From Prolixibacteraceae bacterium (GTDB lineage: Bacteria; Bacteroidota; Bacteroidia; Bacteroidales; Prolixibacteraceae): a stretch of DNA of 64,000 nt. Numbering within the stretch: position 1 is the stretch's first letter; the number at the start of each line of letters is the position of its first letter. Positions 37,208 through 46,871 of the stretch are shown piece after piece. The notes under the pieces are model-generated. The model was not told where the DNA came from. It saw nothing but the letters and a program-made list of their open reading frames with translations, and did not search any database. The stretch lies in assembly GCA_019720755.1 (NCBI GenBank), contig CP081303.1:2976001-3040000 (forward strand), in the 5' to 3' direction. The translations under genes and the position numbers were made by a program.

Positions 37208-38614
37208 ATGCTTAGAATGAATAACTGCGGTTTATATACAGACTTTTACGAAATCACGATGTCCCAAGCTTTTTTCTTATCAGGGAAAGGGAATAGTCAA
37301 GTATCATTTGATTACTTTTACAGGACAAACCCTTTTGGAGGGGGATATTTAATTTTTGCAGGTCTTAGTGATGCCATCGAGTTAGTGAAGAGATTTAATT
37401 TCTCGGAGGAGGATATTGCATTCTTAGCAGAGAAAGGGATCGATTCTAGATTTCTTGACTACCTACGTGACTTTAAATTTCAAGGAGATATCTACTCCAT
37501 GAAAGAGGGAGAAATTGCTTTCCCTAGAGTCCCTATCATGCGAATAGAAGGTAATATTATAGAGTGTCAGTTAATTGAGACACTTCTTCTGAATATTTTA
37601 AACTATGAATCATTAATCGCAACCAAGACATTCCGTATTACTCAGGCAGCCAGAGGCAGAAACATTATTGATTTTGGTATTCGCAGAGCCCATGGAACAG
37701 GTGCAGTACAAGCGAGTAAAGCAGCCATTATAGGGGGAGCTGTAGCTACATCGAATGTATATGCTGCGAAAAGATACAATTTAGAAGTTTCAGGGACCAT
37801 GGCACATAGTTGGGTTCAGAGTTTTCAAGATGAGTACGAAGCCTTTAAAGTATTTTCTGATATTCATCCAGACAACTGTATTCTTTTGGTGGATACCTAT
37901 AACACATTGCGAAGTGGGTTACCAAATGCCATCAAGCTGGCAAATGAACTGAAAGCACAAGGACGAAAGATTAAAGGGATACGTTTAGATAGCGGCGACC
38001 TCTCTTATTTGAGTCGTAAAGCACGTAAAATGTTAGACGATGCAGGTCATCAGGATATCATCATCACCGCTTCAAACCAGTTGAATGAACATGTAATCAA
38101 AAGTTTGTTAGAGCAAGATGCACGAATTGATGCTTTTGGTGTAGGTACTGAAATGATTACAGGAAAGCCAGACTCATCTCTTGATGGGGTATATAAGCTT
38201 GCAGAATGTGATGGAATTTCGAGAATGAAAGTTTCAGAAAACATCGAAAAAGTAACGCTTCCTGGCGCGAAAAAGGTGGTTCGATATTACGATCATGATG
38301 GGATGTTCTATCGAGATGCAATTGTTAAGAGGTCAGAAAAGGTAGAAGATATTAAAGAGATATTCCACCCGAGTGTCGACTATAAAAAGACAACTGTCGA
38401 AGCGCTACAGTCCGAAGAGCTACAAAAGCATGTCATGTCCAAAGGAGAAATTCTGATAGATCTTCCATCGGCCAAAGAATCTCATGAATATCTGATGGAA
38501 CGATCCAAACAATTGCCCTCAGAGCATTATCGTTTCATCAGTCCTCATATCTACAAAGTAGGATTGTCGCTAAAACTGAAACAAGAGAGAGATAACTTTT
38601 TGAACAACTTATAG
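37208..38614 (+). CDS. pncB: Nicotinate phosphoribosyltransferase
   Basis: This enzyme joins nicotinate with PRPP to make nicotinate mononucleotide in the Preiss-Handler NAD salvage route. The 468 residues show the family segments GLYTDFYEITMSQAFF near the start, the DFGIRRAHGTGAVQASKA region with the phosphoribosylated His, and GIRLDSGDLSYLSRKAR plus the AFGVGTEMITGKPDSSL phosphate-binding segment. No membrane or signal segment is present. A PLP-fold protein gene follows after 17 bases, suggesting an operon. With pnuC and the NR kinase at 16.7-17.9 kb, the window encodes two NAD salvage routes. Confidence 0.94.
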   Translation: MLRMNNCGLYTDFYEITMSQAFFLSGKGNSQVSFDYFYRTNPFGGGYLIFAGLSDAIELVKRFNFSEEDIAFLAEKGIDSRFLDYLRDFKFQGDIYSMKEGEIAFPRVPIMRIEGNIIECQLIETLLLNILNYESLIATKTFRITQAARGRNIIDFGIRRAHGTGAVQASKAAIIGGAVATSNVYAAKRYNLEVSGTMAHSWVQSFQDEYEAFKVFSDIHPDNCILLVDTYNTLRSGLPNAIKLANELKAQGRKIKGIRLDSGDLSYLSRKARKMLDDAGHQDIIITASNQLNEHVIKSLLEQDARIDAFGVGTEMITGKPDSSLDGVYKLAECDGISRMKVSENIEKVTLPGAKKVVRYYDHDGMFYRDAIVKRSEKVEDIKEIFHPSVDYKKTTVEALQSEELQKHVMSKGEILIDLPSAKESHEYLMERSKQLPSEHYRFISPHIYKVGLSLKLKQERDNFLNNL

Positions 38615-38631
38615 GCCAAACGACCTCCCCC

Positions 38632-39750
38632 ATGAACAGTCATACCAAACTATCAATAAATAAAGAGAGATGCCATCGTAATATTGAGAAGATGGCTCTG
38701 AAATGTCAGAAACACAAGGTGTCTTTAAGACCTCATGTAATGGCACACTGTTCGCTGCAAATCACTGAATGGTATCGTCAATTTGGTATTGACAAGATTG
38801 CAGTCTCATCACTGCAAATCGCAAACTATTTTGCAGATAATGGATGGGAGGATATTACAGTGACTGTTCCGATAAACATCCATGACAAAGAACAACTGAT
38901 TACACTAAATAATAAGATAAAGTTACAAACAGTGGTAGAGCACCTCTCAACCCTAGAAGAATTGATGGATGTTCCTAGCCCAATATCTATCTATCTAAAG
39001 ATAGATACAGATGGAGAGATGTTAGGGATCCCTAGTACAAATATTAAGAAAATTCAAAAGATAATTGGATTTATACTGAAAAACCCTAGTCGTTTCAACT
39101 TCAAAGGGTTTATGGCACATCCATACCACACCTTTACAAGTGAGACAAGACATAAAATAAACAATATACACTATACCACCATTCTTCAACTGACCAATCT
39201 GAAAAATCAGTTTTTAGCATCCTTCCCCCATATAGAACTTATCATTGGAGACACACTCTCTGCTCTCATATGTAATGATTTTAGAAATATTACTGAAATC
39301 CAACCAAGTACTTTTATTTTCAACGATGCACTTACGTGGAAGCTTGGTGCGTGTAAATTAGAGGATATAGCCCTAAAAATACACACCTCTGTTATTGCCA
39401 AAAATAAATCTCGTAATGAGATCATTCTTCAAGCAAATGAACATCACATCACACGAAACAGCTATATAAACATTGATGGGAAAGAGCTTTATGGTAGGGT
39501 ATTCAGAGAGGATAAAGGCAAAAAAACACTCCTAGGAGAGCTAAACTATATACATAAAATATCACTAACCCACGCTACAATTAAAGTTACCCCTAGTGAA
39601 TTCTTTAAAATCCAAAGAGGAGATATCATCGAGATTATTCCTGTAAAAGCATCGGCTACATTTAAGAGTTGTCAATGGGGAGAGACAGAAGACGGAGAGA
39701 TCATACAGTCTATGCCAAATCATTTCGGCACATACAATACGTCTATCTAA
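38632..39750 (+). CDS. Degenerate fold-III PLP (D-threonine aldolase/D-serine dehydratase-like) protein
   Basis: This 372-residue protein has the alanine-racemase-like TIM barrel and C-terminal beta domain of the D-threonine aldolase/DSD family. LRPHVMAHCSL lies where the family has RPHxKTHK, so the PLP Lys is replaced by Met. IIPVKAS replaces the metal-binding PNHxC, so the His and Cys zinc ligands also appear lost. The fold around them is kept (KGFMAHPYHTF, FIFNDALTWKLG). It therefore looks like a pseudoenzyme or a protein with another ligand. It lies 17 bases after pncB and is probably co-transcribed. The reading frame is intact, and the substitutions are clustered at functional sites rather than spread evenly. 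Confidence 0.65.
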   Translation: MNSHTKLSINKERCHRNIEKMALKCQKHKVSLRPHVMAHCSLQITEWYRQFGIDKIAVSSLQIANYFADNGWEDITVTVPINIHDKEQLITLNNKIKLQTVVEHLSTLEELMDVPSPISIYLKIDTDGEMLGIPSTNIKKIQKIIGFILKNPSRFNFKGFMAHPYHTFTSETRHKINNIHYTTILQLTNLKNQFLASFPHIELIIGDTLSALICNDFRNITEIQPSTFIFNDALTWKLGACKLEDIALKIHTSVIAKNKSRNEIILQANEHHITRNSYINIDGKELYGRVFREDKGKKTLLGELNYIHKISLTHATIKVTPSEFFKIQRGDIIEIIPVKASATFKSCQWGETEDGEIIQSMPNHFGTYNTSI

Positions 39751-39858
39751 AATCGAGTAGAATGAGGATTATTCACCCACGATAACACCAAAGTACACTC
39801 ATTATGACATGGGTAGTTCAAAAAACTTTTCGATCTAAATTAACAGAATCAAAATATA

Positions 39859-40368
39859 TTAAATTACGAAATCAAAATTACTCTTAGCCTTTGTATAGCT
39901 CATCACAGTACTTTTTAAATCAAAAAGTTTCTCATAAGCTCTAAACTTACTCTTAAATCTTTCGCGTATAAAAGATAAATCAGGTTCTTGTGATTGTAAT
40001 ACATTTAGAATAGATACAAAAAGAAGCGTTGTATCTTGAGTAACCTTAATTTGATTAGATTGTAAAAGTTGAGCCCCTAAAGGTCTAGATTGCTGATAAG
40101 ATAGAATCATTTGTAGACTATCAAGTGATTTCTTTATAAGATTATCAATCCTGTTAGTAGCATTTTTCTTATTCTTAATATCATCATCATTAAAATCCTT
40201 CAGTTCAATCAAGTACAATTTATCTTGCCTAGTATCATACCAACAAGCATCCATCTCTTTAAAGTTAAAACCACTCAATTGCTTATAAACATCAAGGTCT
40301 TGAAAACGAAACCATCTTGTATCTGGGAAATTAAGAGTAATACCACTTTCTGTAAATCCATTCATCAT
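39859..40368 (-). CDS. PD-(D/E)XK-like protein partnered with an AAA ATPase
   Basis: I do not recognise the family of this 169-residue protein. A nuclease-like signature is visible: D40 in KEMDACWYD followed by LYLIELKDF with E55 and K57, which is the D...ExK arrangement of PD-(D/E)XK enzymes. The remaining chain is helical and basic. Its start overlaps the last base of the upstream ATPase stop (TAATG), so the two are translationally coupled. The pair has the build of a two-gene defence or DNA-processing module in which the ATPase controls a nuclease. That role is inference. Confidence 0.6.
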   Translation of the reverse strand: MMNGFTESGITLNFPDTRWFRFQDLDVYKQLSGFNFKEMDACWYDTRQDKLYLIELKDFNDDDIKNKKNATNRIDNLIKKSLDSLQMILSYQQSRPLGAQLLQSNQIKVTQDTTLLFVSILNVLQSQEPDLSFIRERFKSKFRAYEKLFDLKSTVMSYTKAKSNFDFVI

Positions 40369-41423
40369 TACATTAAATCTAAATCAATTTCTTCATCAAT
40401 CATTTTCAAAGCTTCTGCAACAATAGAATTCTCAGGAAGTCCATCCTTTAAATCTGATGAGACAAAATTTCCAGCATGTTGGTCATCTAACGACAAAGAA
40501 ATACAACTCATACTTTCTAGTTGACGTCTAGCAATAATAGACAATTGTTTTATCATAAAATAATTATGAGTTGAGATAAAAATCTGCACACCAGCTTTAC
40601 TCATACTGTAAATAATTTCACACAATTCTCTAATTGCTTTTGGGTGAAGGTTAGAATCTGGCTCATCCATAAAAAGAATTGAATCTTTATGAAGTTGTCT
40701 ATTACGTATTAAAGTCGTTAAGATTCCTATTTTCTTTACACCTTCAGCAGTAAAAGACATAGGAAATTCTGATTTGCCCTTCTTAAAAATGAAATCTATA
40801 TTAACTCCTTCTTTTTTTTGCTGTACTTCTCCTTCAAAAACTCTTTCAAGTGTTTGATTTACTGAAACTAAGTTAGACTCAATTTTGCCTTTTTTGGTAG
40901 GAATTTTTAAAGATTTAACCAAATCATAGTATGTGTCGTCAAATTCAGGGATAAAAAGAGTATCTCTAGCAATTTCGATTGTTTTAAATATTGACAACAC
41001 CTCTTTGGCTGGTAAAAAAATAGTGTTAATATGACCATCAAACTCCTTTATGTGATCCGTAATATCAGCAACTTGTTCTTTTGCTGAAGAGGAAAAAGAG
41101 AAATATAAATGGGACTTGTCACAATAACTTATCTCGGACGAGAGCTTTTCATCAGCACCTCTCCTGACCATTCTTCCGATACCACCTTTTCTACTATTAA
41201 AACAATTTCCTAATTTATTACTTAATACCTTTTTAAAAGGTTCAGGAGAGTGTTTTTGCTTTATCCCAAACTCTTCAATTGACTTTGTCGCGGCATACAT
41301 GATTTTTAGAAGCCCTGTTTTTCCTGAATCATTTTCTCCTACAATCACATTGATTGGAGTAAAGCGATCGAACGAAAATTCCTTAAAAGCCTGAAAGTTT
41401 TTAATAGTAACTCTTTCTATCAT
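40368..41423 (-). CDS. AAA_15/AAA_21-type ATPase of a two-gene module
   Basis: A 351-residue OLD/RecF-like ATPase. Walker A is GENDSGKT (29-36), Walker B ILFMDEPDSNLHP (249-261) and the H-loop is FISTHNYF. There is no TOPRIM domain after it, unlike OLD nucleases; the chain ends soon after the ATPase core. It overlaps the PD-(D/E)XK-like gene by one base. The segment between Walker A and Walker B is a helical and beta insertion typical of the ABC-ATPase/RecF class. Such ATPases usually act as sensors in defence systems. There is a 508-base non-coding region upstream that should hold the promoter. Confidence 0.8.
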   Translation of the reverse strand: MIERVTIKNFQAFKEFSFDRFTPINVIVGENDSGKTGLLKIMYAATKSIEEFGIKQKHSPEPFKKVLSNKLGNCFNSRKGGIGRMVRRGADEKLSSEISYCDKSHLYFSFSSSAKEQVADITDHIKEFDGHINTIFLPAKEVLSIFKTIEIARDTLFIPEFDDTYYDLVKSLKIPTKKGKIESNLVSVNQTLERVFEGEVQQKKEGVNIDFIFKKGKSEFPMSFTAEGVKKIGILTTLIRNRQLHKDSILFMDEPDSNLHPKAIRELCEIIYSMSKAGVQIFISTHNYFMIKQLSIIARRQLESMSCISLSLDDQHAGNFVSSDLKDGLPENSIVAEALKMIDEEIDLDLM

Positions 41424-41931
41424 TTTATTGTTTTTTTACTTTCCGAATTGGTATTCTATATCAAACATTACATCCATAACAATAAAATAAGTTTAAATGA
41501 TAAAATCAGAGATAATGTTTCATATATGAACAAGTTCCTAGAACAAAAATAGTCGTTAAAAAGATACGAGATAATTGACAAATACTCGTTTAGTAACAAG
41601 GATAAAGGTATAAAGTTTTATAATTTAATACACTTATTACACACAAAAAAATATACTAGGATTTCGGATAAAAAGAATAAAAGTAGAAGCATATTGTCTA
41701 AACAAATTATAAGTCAAGGAAATTGATATAAAATACAAATATCTGATTAATCAAGGATCTAGGCTTTGGAAGTATTTTAAGACCACTAAATTTAATATTC
41801 GATATTGTGAATAAATAAACATGCCCGACATACTATAAAAGCAAAGCCTATTAAACAGGCCTTGCTTTTATATTATTCACAATGTGATTCCATAATAAAC
41901 GAATCAACGCGATCAATCAATGTCCCCTTAT
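41424..41931. other. Non-coding region upstream of the AAA module
   Basis: This AT-rich stretch has no credible ORF. It should contain the promoter of the AAA ATPase gene (minus strand) near its left end. A terminator-like hairpin for the sulfatase gene lies at 41835-41871. Nothing else was recognised. Confidence 0.4.
41835..41871 (-). terminator. Terminator-like hairpin after the sulfatase gene
   Basis: Arms 41835-41849 and 41857-41871 pair over 15 positions with one mismatch around a seven-base loop and end in a T-rich tract, 61 bases after the sulfatase stop. Confidence 0.6.
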
Positions 41932-43461
41932 CTATAGATGTGGATAAGGAACAGGTTGTTTTGTGTCTCTATCTACTGGAGTTTGAGCCTCTACAGCCTT
42001 CATCTGTTTCACTAAAGCATCACACAGTTTTTTAGCAATCTTAGGGTTAGATTGAATGATATCATGTTTCTCACCGATATCTTCTTTTAGATTATAAAGC
42101 TCTGCTTTGGATGCATCATAATCATACAGCAATTTGTAATCTCCCATTCTAATTGCAGTATACGGCTTAACATCTGGGTACATTCTTCTTATTCCAGGAC
42201 CAGCCCAATAGTGAGGATAATGCCAAATAAGAGGAATCTCTCTTTTCAAGTGTTTTTTCTTTCCAGTAACAAGAGGTATAATGGAAACACCATCAGAAAC
42301 AAAATTACTACGAACCCCTGCATGTGCCAAATCGGCAAACGACAAAAATAGGTCATCTGTAATCACAGGCTCATTCACTCTTACATTCTTCTTCTTCGCA
42401 TTAGGAAGCGAAACGATCATTGGAATACGTATTCCTCCTTCATAAGCACCACCTTTTCCTAATCGTAGAGGGAAACATGAAGTCGCATATCTTCCATCGC
42501 GATTATTTCCACCATGGGTTGCCAAACCTCCGTTGTCTGAGATAAAGAAGATAGCAGTATTCTCCAACTGACCATTCACCTGAAGTGCATCCATCACCCT
42601 TCCCAAACTAGCATCCATGCTTTCTACCATCGAAGCATATCTTGCTTGGGTTCTATTATACCCCAATCCTAAGTATTTTTTAAACAATTGAGGATGTTCC
42701 ATCAAAGGAGTATGAAGCGCATAGTGTGATAGATCGATAAAGAAAGGCTTCTCAGGATTTCTACTCAAAGAATCGATCATATTGACAGCAACCGAAGTAA
42801 GTGCATCAGTAAGATACGTACTGTCTTTATAGAAAGCATCCAAATCTGGTACATGATGACTCGATTTTGGATTTCCATAAGGCACATAATAACTCCCAGG
42901 ATGTCCAGCAGCATGAGATGCAATCGCCACATCAAAACCGATATGTTCAGGATTAGCAGCAAAAGCACCATAATTTCCTAAATGCCCTTTACCTATAATA
43001 GCTGTAAAGTAACCAGCTTTTTTAAGCATTTGTGGTAAAGTATATTGATCTTTAGAAATTCCAGGGATATTCCAATCTGGCAACAAATATTTTTGTTGTT
43101 GTCTATTTCCTTGCCCCTCTCCAGGAATCCAATTTGAAATTCGTGTTCTCATTGGATTCTGTCCAGTCATAATGGCTGTTCTGGTCGGAGAACACACAGG
43201 ACTAGATGCATAAGCATCTGTAAACGTAACCCCTGAAGCAGCCAACCTCTCCATGTTAGGAGTATGGTATAGACGATTGGTTGGTACTGTCTGGTCCCAC
43301 ATAGGAACAGATGAATCTTCCCAACCCATATCATCCACTACAAATAGAATAATATTGGGTTTGGAACTTTTTTTTATCTCATCTGCCTTTACAGCCGTTG
43401 TAGGGAAAAGAGCACCTCCAACAAGCAAAGAGATACCTATTTTCAGTTTATTAACCATCAT
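41932..43461 (-). CDS. Formylglycine-dependent sulfatase (S1 family)
   Basis: This exported type I sulfatase has 509 residues. A signal peptide (residues 1-26, ending VKADE) precedes PNIILFVVDDMGWEDSS, which supplies calcium ligands. The catalytic motif is C90-S-P-T-R (VCSPTRTAIMTG). Cys90 would be oxidised to formylglycine by an anaerobic or FGE-type maturase that is not in the window. Thr replaces the more usual Ser at motif position four, which is common in S1 sulfatases. The substrate is unknown. nagB lies upstream on the same strand behind a terminator, so they are probably separate transcripts; amino-sugar sulfate release is possible but speculative. Confidence 0.92.
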   Translation of the reverse strand: MMVNKLKIGISLLVGGALFPTTAVKADEIKKSSKPNIILFVVDDMGWEDSSVPMWDQTVPTNRLYHTPNMERLAASGVTFTDAYASSPVCSPTRTAIMTGQNPMRTRISNWIPGEGQGNRQQQKYLLPDWNIPGISKDQYTLPQMLKKAGYFTAIIGKGHLGNYGAFAANPEHIGFDVAIASHAAGHPGSYYVPYGNPKSSHHVPDLDAFYKDSTYLTDALTSVAVNMIDSLSRNPEKPFFIDLSHYALHTPLMEHPQLFKKYLGLGYNRTQARYASMVESMDASLGRVMDALQVNGQLENTAIFFISDNGGLATHGGNNRDGRYATSCFPLRLGKGGAYEGGIRIPMIVSLPNAKKKNVRVNEPVITDDLFLSFADLAHAGVRSNFVSDGVSIIPLVTGKKKHLKREIPLIWHYPHYWAGPGIRRMYPDVKPYTAIRMGDYKLLYDYDASKAELYNLKEDIGEKHDIIQSNPKIAKKLCDALVKQMKAVEAQTPVDRDTKQPVPYPHL

Positions 43462-43512
43462 AATGTATGTTTTATTCGTTTATGCTAAGTTACAGTAAAA
43501 TAGCTCAAAAAA

Positions 43513-43542
43513 AAAGAGAGAAATCGAAATGACTCTCTCTTT
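43513..43542 (-). terminator. Terminator after nagB
   Basis: An 8-bp stem (arms 43513-43520 and 43535-43542) is followed by a T run on the minus strand, just downstream of nagB. Confidence 0.65.
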
Positions 43543-43565
43543 AATATAATTTATAAAATACTAGA

Positions 43566-44399
43566 CTACCATCCTAGATTTTCATTGGTATCCCAAACAG
43601 ACTCAGGCGCGATATTATCTTTTTCAATATCTTTGAAATGCTTATATGTACCAACAGTCAATTCATATGTTGCAGATTCATCACACAAAATCATCGATTG
43701 AGAATGAAGTTGTAGTGCACTAATAGTCCACATATGATTCACTCCCTCTTCTACTGCATGACGAAGAGCACGAGATTTATTGTGCCCTGTAATCAGAATC
43801 ATAATCTCTTTAGAATCTAATAAAGTACCAACACCAACAGTTAATGCCTTCTTTGGAACTTGATTGATATCGTTATCAAAAAATCTTGAATTGGCTACAA
43901 TTGTATCTTGATTCAACTCCTTGTCACGAGTTCTAGATGCCAAAGAGGAACCAGGCTCATTAAATGCAATATGTCCATCAACACCTACACCTCCCATAAA
44001 AAGGTCGATACCTCCATAAGAGAGAATTTTTTTCTCATATCTTAAACACTCCTTTTTCATATCAGGAGCATTACCATTTAGGATATTCACATTCTCCTCT
44101 TGAACATCTACATGAGAGAAGAAATTATTCCACATAAATGAGTAGTAACTCTCAGGATGCTCTTTAGGAATTCCTACATATTCATCCATATTGAAAGTAA
44201 CCACATTCTTAAACGATACTTTTCCTTCCTTATGAAGTGAAATAAGCGCTTTGTAAGTCCCTAGAGGAGTTCCTCCTGTAGGAAGACCCAATACAAAAGG
44301 TCTTTTTTCTGTTGGCTTCGCATCATTAATACGCTTAGCTATATAGTTCGCACTCCAAATTGCAACGTTCGATGCATCTTCTTGAATAATTAATCTCAT
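43566..44399 (-). CDS. nagB: Glucosamine-6-phosphate deaminase NagB
   Basis: NagB converts glucosamine-6-phosphate to fructose-6-phosphate and ammonia. The 277 residues show the [15 protein letters not shown] phosphate-binding loop, NMDEYVGI with the catalytic Asp, and [18 protein letters not shown] with Asp-Gly-His. The length is normal. It stands alone between two terminators, upstream of the sulfatase and downstream of lrgB. The product would join glycolysis and amino sugars would be used as carbon and nitrogen source. Confidence 0.95.
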   Translation of the reverse strand: MRLIIQEDASNVAIWSANYIAKRINDAKPTEKRPFVLGLPTGGTPLGTYKALISLHKEGKVSFKNVVTFNMDEYVGIPKEHPESYYSFMWNNFFSHVDVQEENVNILNGNAPDMKKECLRYEKKILSYGGIDLFMGGVGVDGHIAFNEPGSSLASRTRDKELNQDTIVANSRFFDNDINQVPKKALTVGVGTLLDSKEIMILITGHNKSRALRHAVEEGVNHMWTISALQLHSQSMILCDESATYELTVGTYKHFKDIEKDNIAPESVWDTNENLGW

Positions 44400-44458
44400 G
44401 AGCTTTAATTATATTCTTATAACATTGGTAAATTGTTTTTCAATTCAAAGATAAAAAA

Positions 44459-44489
44459 ATAGGCTATAGAAAGTCCTTCTATAACCTAT
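44459..44489 (-). terminator. Terminator after lrgB
   Basis: Arms 44459-44471 and 44477-44489 pair with one mismatch around a five-base loop. A T run follows on the minus strand. Confidence 0.7.
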
Positions 44490-44511
44490 CTTATATAATT
44501 AGAATGATATA

Positions 44512-45222
44512 TTATGATATTAACTCTAATAACTTCTCAATCCATGGCATGATGATCGGCGCAAAGATTGCAGTTAAAACACCATTCATAGCCAAACCAA
44601 GAGCTGAATATGCACCATGTTGCTCACTCTTCGGAGCAATTTTAGCAGTACCCAATGCGTGAGAAGCCGTTCCAATAGCCATCCCTTGAGACTTGGCATT
44701 GGTCACACCTAATAAATTCATAAAGGCTTCCCCAACAATCGCTCCTAAAATACCAACAGCAACAACAATTCCTGCAGTAAGTGCTGGAATACCACCTAAA
44801 GCTTCTGTAACCCCCATTGCTATAGGAGTAGTTACCGATTTAGCTGCAAGAGACAAATATACCTGTTTAGAAGCTCCACATAAGAATGCGATCAAAACAA
44901 CAGAAATAATTCCAGAAAGACTACCAAGAACCATTGCAGACAAGATCCTTTTCCAATCTCTTTTTATCCTCTCCAGTTGAAGATAAAAAGGTATTGCCAA
45001 TGCTACAACGGAAGGATTAAGCCAAAAGCTTATAAACTTTGTTTTTGCACTGTAATCACTGTAAGGAATATTTGTCATCAAAAGAAAACCAATACAAACC
45101 CCCATCGATAGAAATACCGGATTAAATATAAAAATTGGGTATTTCTGATATATTAATTTTGCTAAAATAAAGACAATCATGGTGAAAGCCACCAAGAAAG
45201 ATATACTATTTAAAAATTCCAT
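44512..45222 (-). CDS. lrgB: LrgB/CidB-family membrane protein
   Basis: This 236-residue membrane protein has about seven or eight hydrophobic segments and the conserved ACGASKQVYLSLAAKSVTTPIA-type core (SLAAKSVTTPIAMGVTEALGG in two pieces) plus the HALGTAKI segment. LrgB works with LrgA in pyruvate transport or in holin-like control of autolysis in other bacteria. The start at 45222 is supported by a good purine-rich ribosome site (AGAGGGGAG) six bases upstream; an in-frame ATG at 45258 lies inside lrgA. It directly follows the interrupted lrgA gene and is otherwise intact. Confidence 0.9.
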   Translation of the reverse strand: MEFLNSISFLVAFTMIVFILAKLIYQKYPIFIFNPVFLSMGVCIGFLLMTNIPYSDYSAKTKFISFWLNPSVVALAIPFYLQLERIKRDWKRILSAMVLGSLSGIISVVLIAFLCGASKQVYLSLAAKSVTTPIAMGVTEALGGIPALTAGIVVAVGILGAIVGEAFMNLLGVTNAKSQGMAIGTASHALGTAKIAPKSEQHGAYSALGLAMNGVLTAIFAPIIMPWIEKLLELIS

Positions 45223-45238
45223 GTTTTTCTCCCCTCTT

Positions 45239-45580
45239 TTATTTTCTACCAGAAACAAGACCAGTTACGGCCATGACAATTAATGTACTCAGAACTGATG
45301 CGACCACAATAGGAACCCACTCTTTTGAAATGATATCCCACTACACCATCAATCCTACTCCGGCTGGAATAAAGAAGAAAGCCATGTTTTGAATTAAAAA
45401 GTCACTCGCATCCTTCACCCACTCTAATTTTACAACCTTAAACTCAAGGCATAAAACAAGGCAAAGCATACCAATGATACTACCAGGTACTGGTACCCCC
45501 AACACCCATCTTAACCCTTCCCCCAGAGCCAAGAAAGCTAGTATGAAAGCTAGCTGTGTGAATTTAGTCATCATATGCAA
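45239..45580 (-). pseudogene. lrgA: LrgA/CidA-family gene with an in-frame amber stop
   Basis: The reading frame encodes 79 residues and then TAG, after FFIPAGVGLMV. The same frame continues for another 33 codons as WDIISKEWVPIVVASVLSTL and an IVMAVTGLVSGRK ending, which is exactly the expected LrgA C-terminus, and stops at TAA 16 bases before lrgB. A single base change from Tyr or another codon to TAG explains it. TAG is used as a real stop elsewhere in the window (dnaJ), so the gene is probably broken, or yields a short form with two to three helices. A sequencing error remains possible. The likely start is the second Met pair (45571). Confidence 0.85.
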
Positions 45581-46871
45581 TTTAATTTACTAGTTCGTTG
45601 CACTAAATATAATATAAATATGTAGAGGTTATTGTAAGATCAAAAACTATTAAACAACATATTATGGAACTGCAGCATACACACACACCACACAACAATC
45701 TACTACACAATACATTACATCATACACATGTTAAACAACAGGAAACCTATTTCATGAAGTATTCATATAATTTGTTTATGTGCAAGCCAAAACAATCAGA
45801 AACACTTAATGAACAAAATATTTATAATAATAAACTTAGATTCTATTAATAAACTTAAAAACAACTCTTTATCATTTCCTTGCGATTGCAAAGATACAAA
45901 TTATCCATATCAAACTGACAACTAAATAGATAACAACCCATAAAAAGATATTAAATCTAAAATAGTAACAAACATAGAAGACTCTAAAATTAAGGAATAT
46001 AGACTATATCACAAACACAATTACAGCATCAAACTTACAGGCAATCCCTCCAATATCGGTTCAATTCTCCACAAATTAACCTGAGAATAATATTACTTTA
46101 ATAAGGGGTTCGGTTACCCTTTGAATACCCTTCCTTTACCCTTTGGTTACTCTAGGGGGATCGCAAAACAAAAGCAAATAAACCACTTTAAAAGCCTGTA
46201 TATCTGCATGTTACAAGAATGACACAAAGACTTTATTTTTCAATCTATGAAACTACAATGAAACAATATATACTACTTGTTACATCTTTTTAACCACAAG
46301 TAATTCCACGAAATAGATCATTAGATCAAAGACACTCCATAAAATCAAATATTTGCCTACACTTAAAAATACGAAATTAAATAACTCTCAAAAAAAAATG
46401 ACACATCCAAAATCTACATAACCTCACTTTTGGGTTATATATACACGAATCCATTTTACTCCCCATAATTCCCAAAAAAACGAACCCTTTTCTCTTCGAT
46501 ATCACAATTATTCAGTCAAACATTTCCACATACCTCTCCATCTTTAAATAGACTTTTTTACTCCTCATAAAATATCATAAACTTCTCCATCTCTAAATGT
46601 CCTATTTTAACTCAAAAAAAGACACCTCAAAAAACATCAGAAAAACATCATTTAGACCTCAAAAAACACCTCAAAAAACATAGTCTAAAAATCCACTATC
46701 TAGACTAAATAAAAAATGCAAAAATGATAGATGTAGTATAAAGGGTAATAAGGGAATAAATCCTTATTTAGAATTGACGATTTTAGCCACTGTTTTTTTT
46801 CCTTAATTTTTTAGGATTTAAGTATTAGGTTTTACACGTAGCGTACAGTTCAAGTATTCAACTTGTAGTAT
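45581..46871. other. Long non-coding AT-rich region
   Basis: No credible gene, rRNA or tRNA was seen in 1.3 kb. It contains low-complexity runs such as CACACACC at 45,680-45,720, the ACCCTTTG-type triplets at 46,110-46,150, and three copies of ACCTCAAAAAACA between 46,620 and 46,680. Short open frames here are rich in His, Thr and Asn from these repeats and have no coding character. Confidence 0.5.

Noticed and set aside
40368-41423. PARIS system (AriA/AriB)
   Set aside because: The partner is a 169-aa PD-(D/E)XK-like protein, not a DUF4435 TOPRIM protein.
41932-44399. Sulfatase and nagB as one catabolic operon
   Set aside because: A terminator at 43513-43542 lies between them and no transporter or GlcNAc deacetylase is adjacent.
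45664-45849. 61-codon frame rich in His, Thr and Asn
   Set aside because: It arises from CA-rich low-complexity DNA, has no ribosome site or family resemblance, and lies in a gene-free region.
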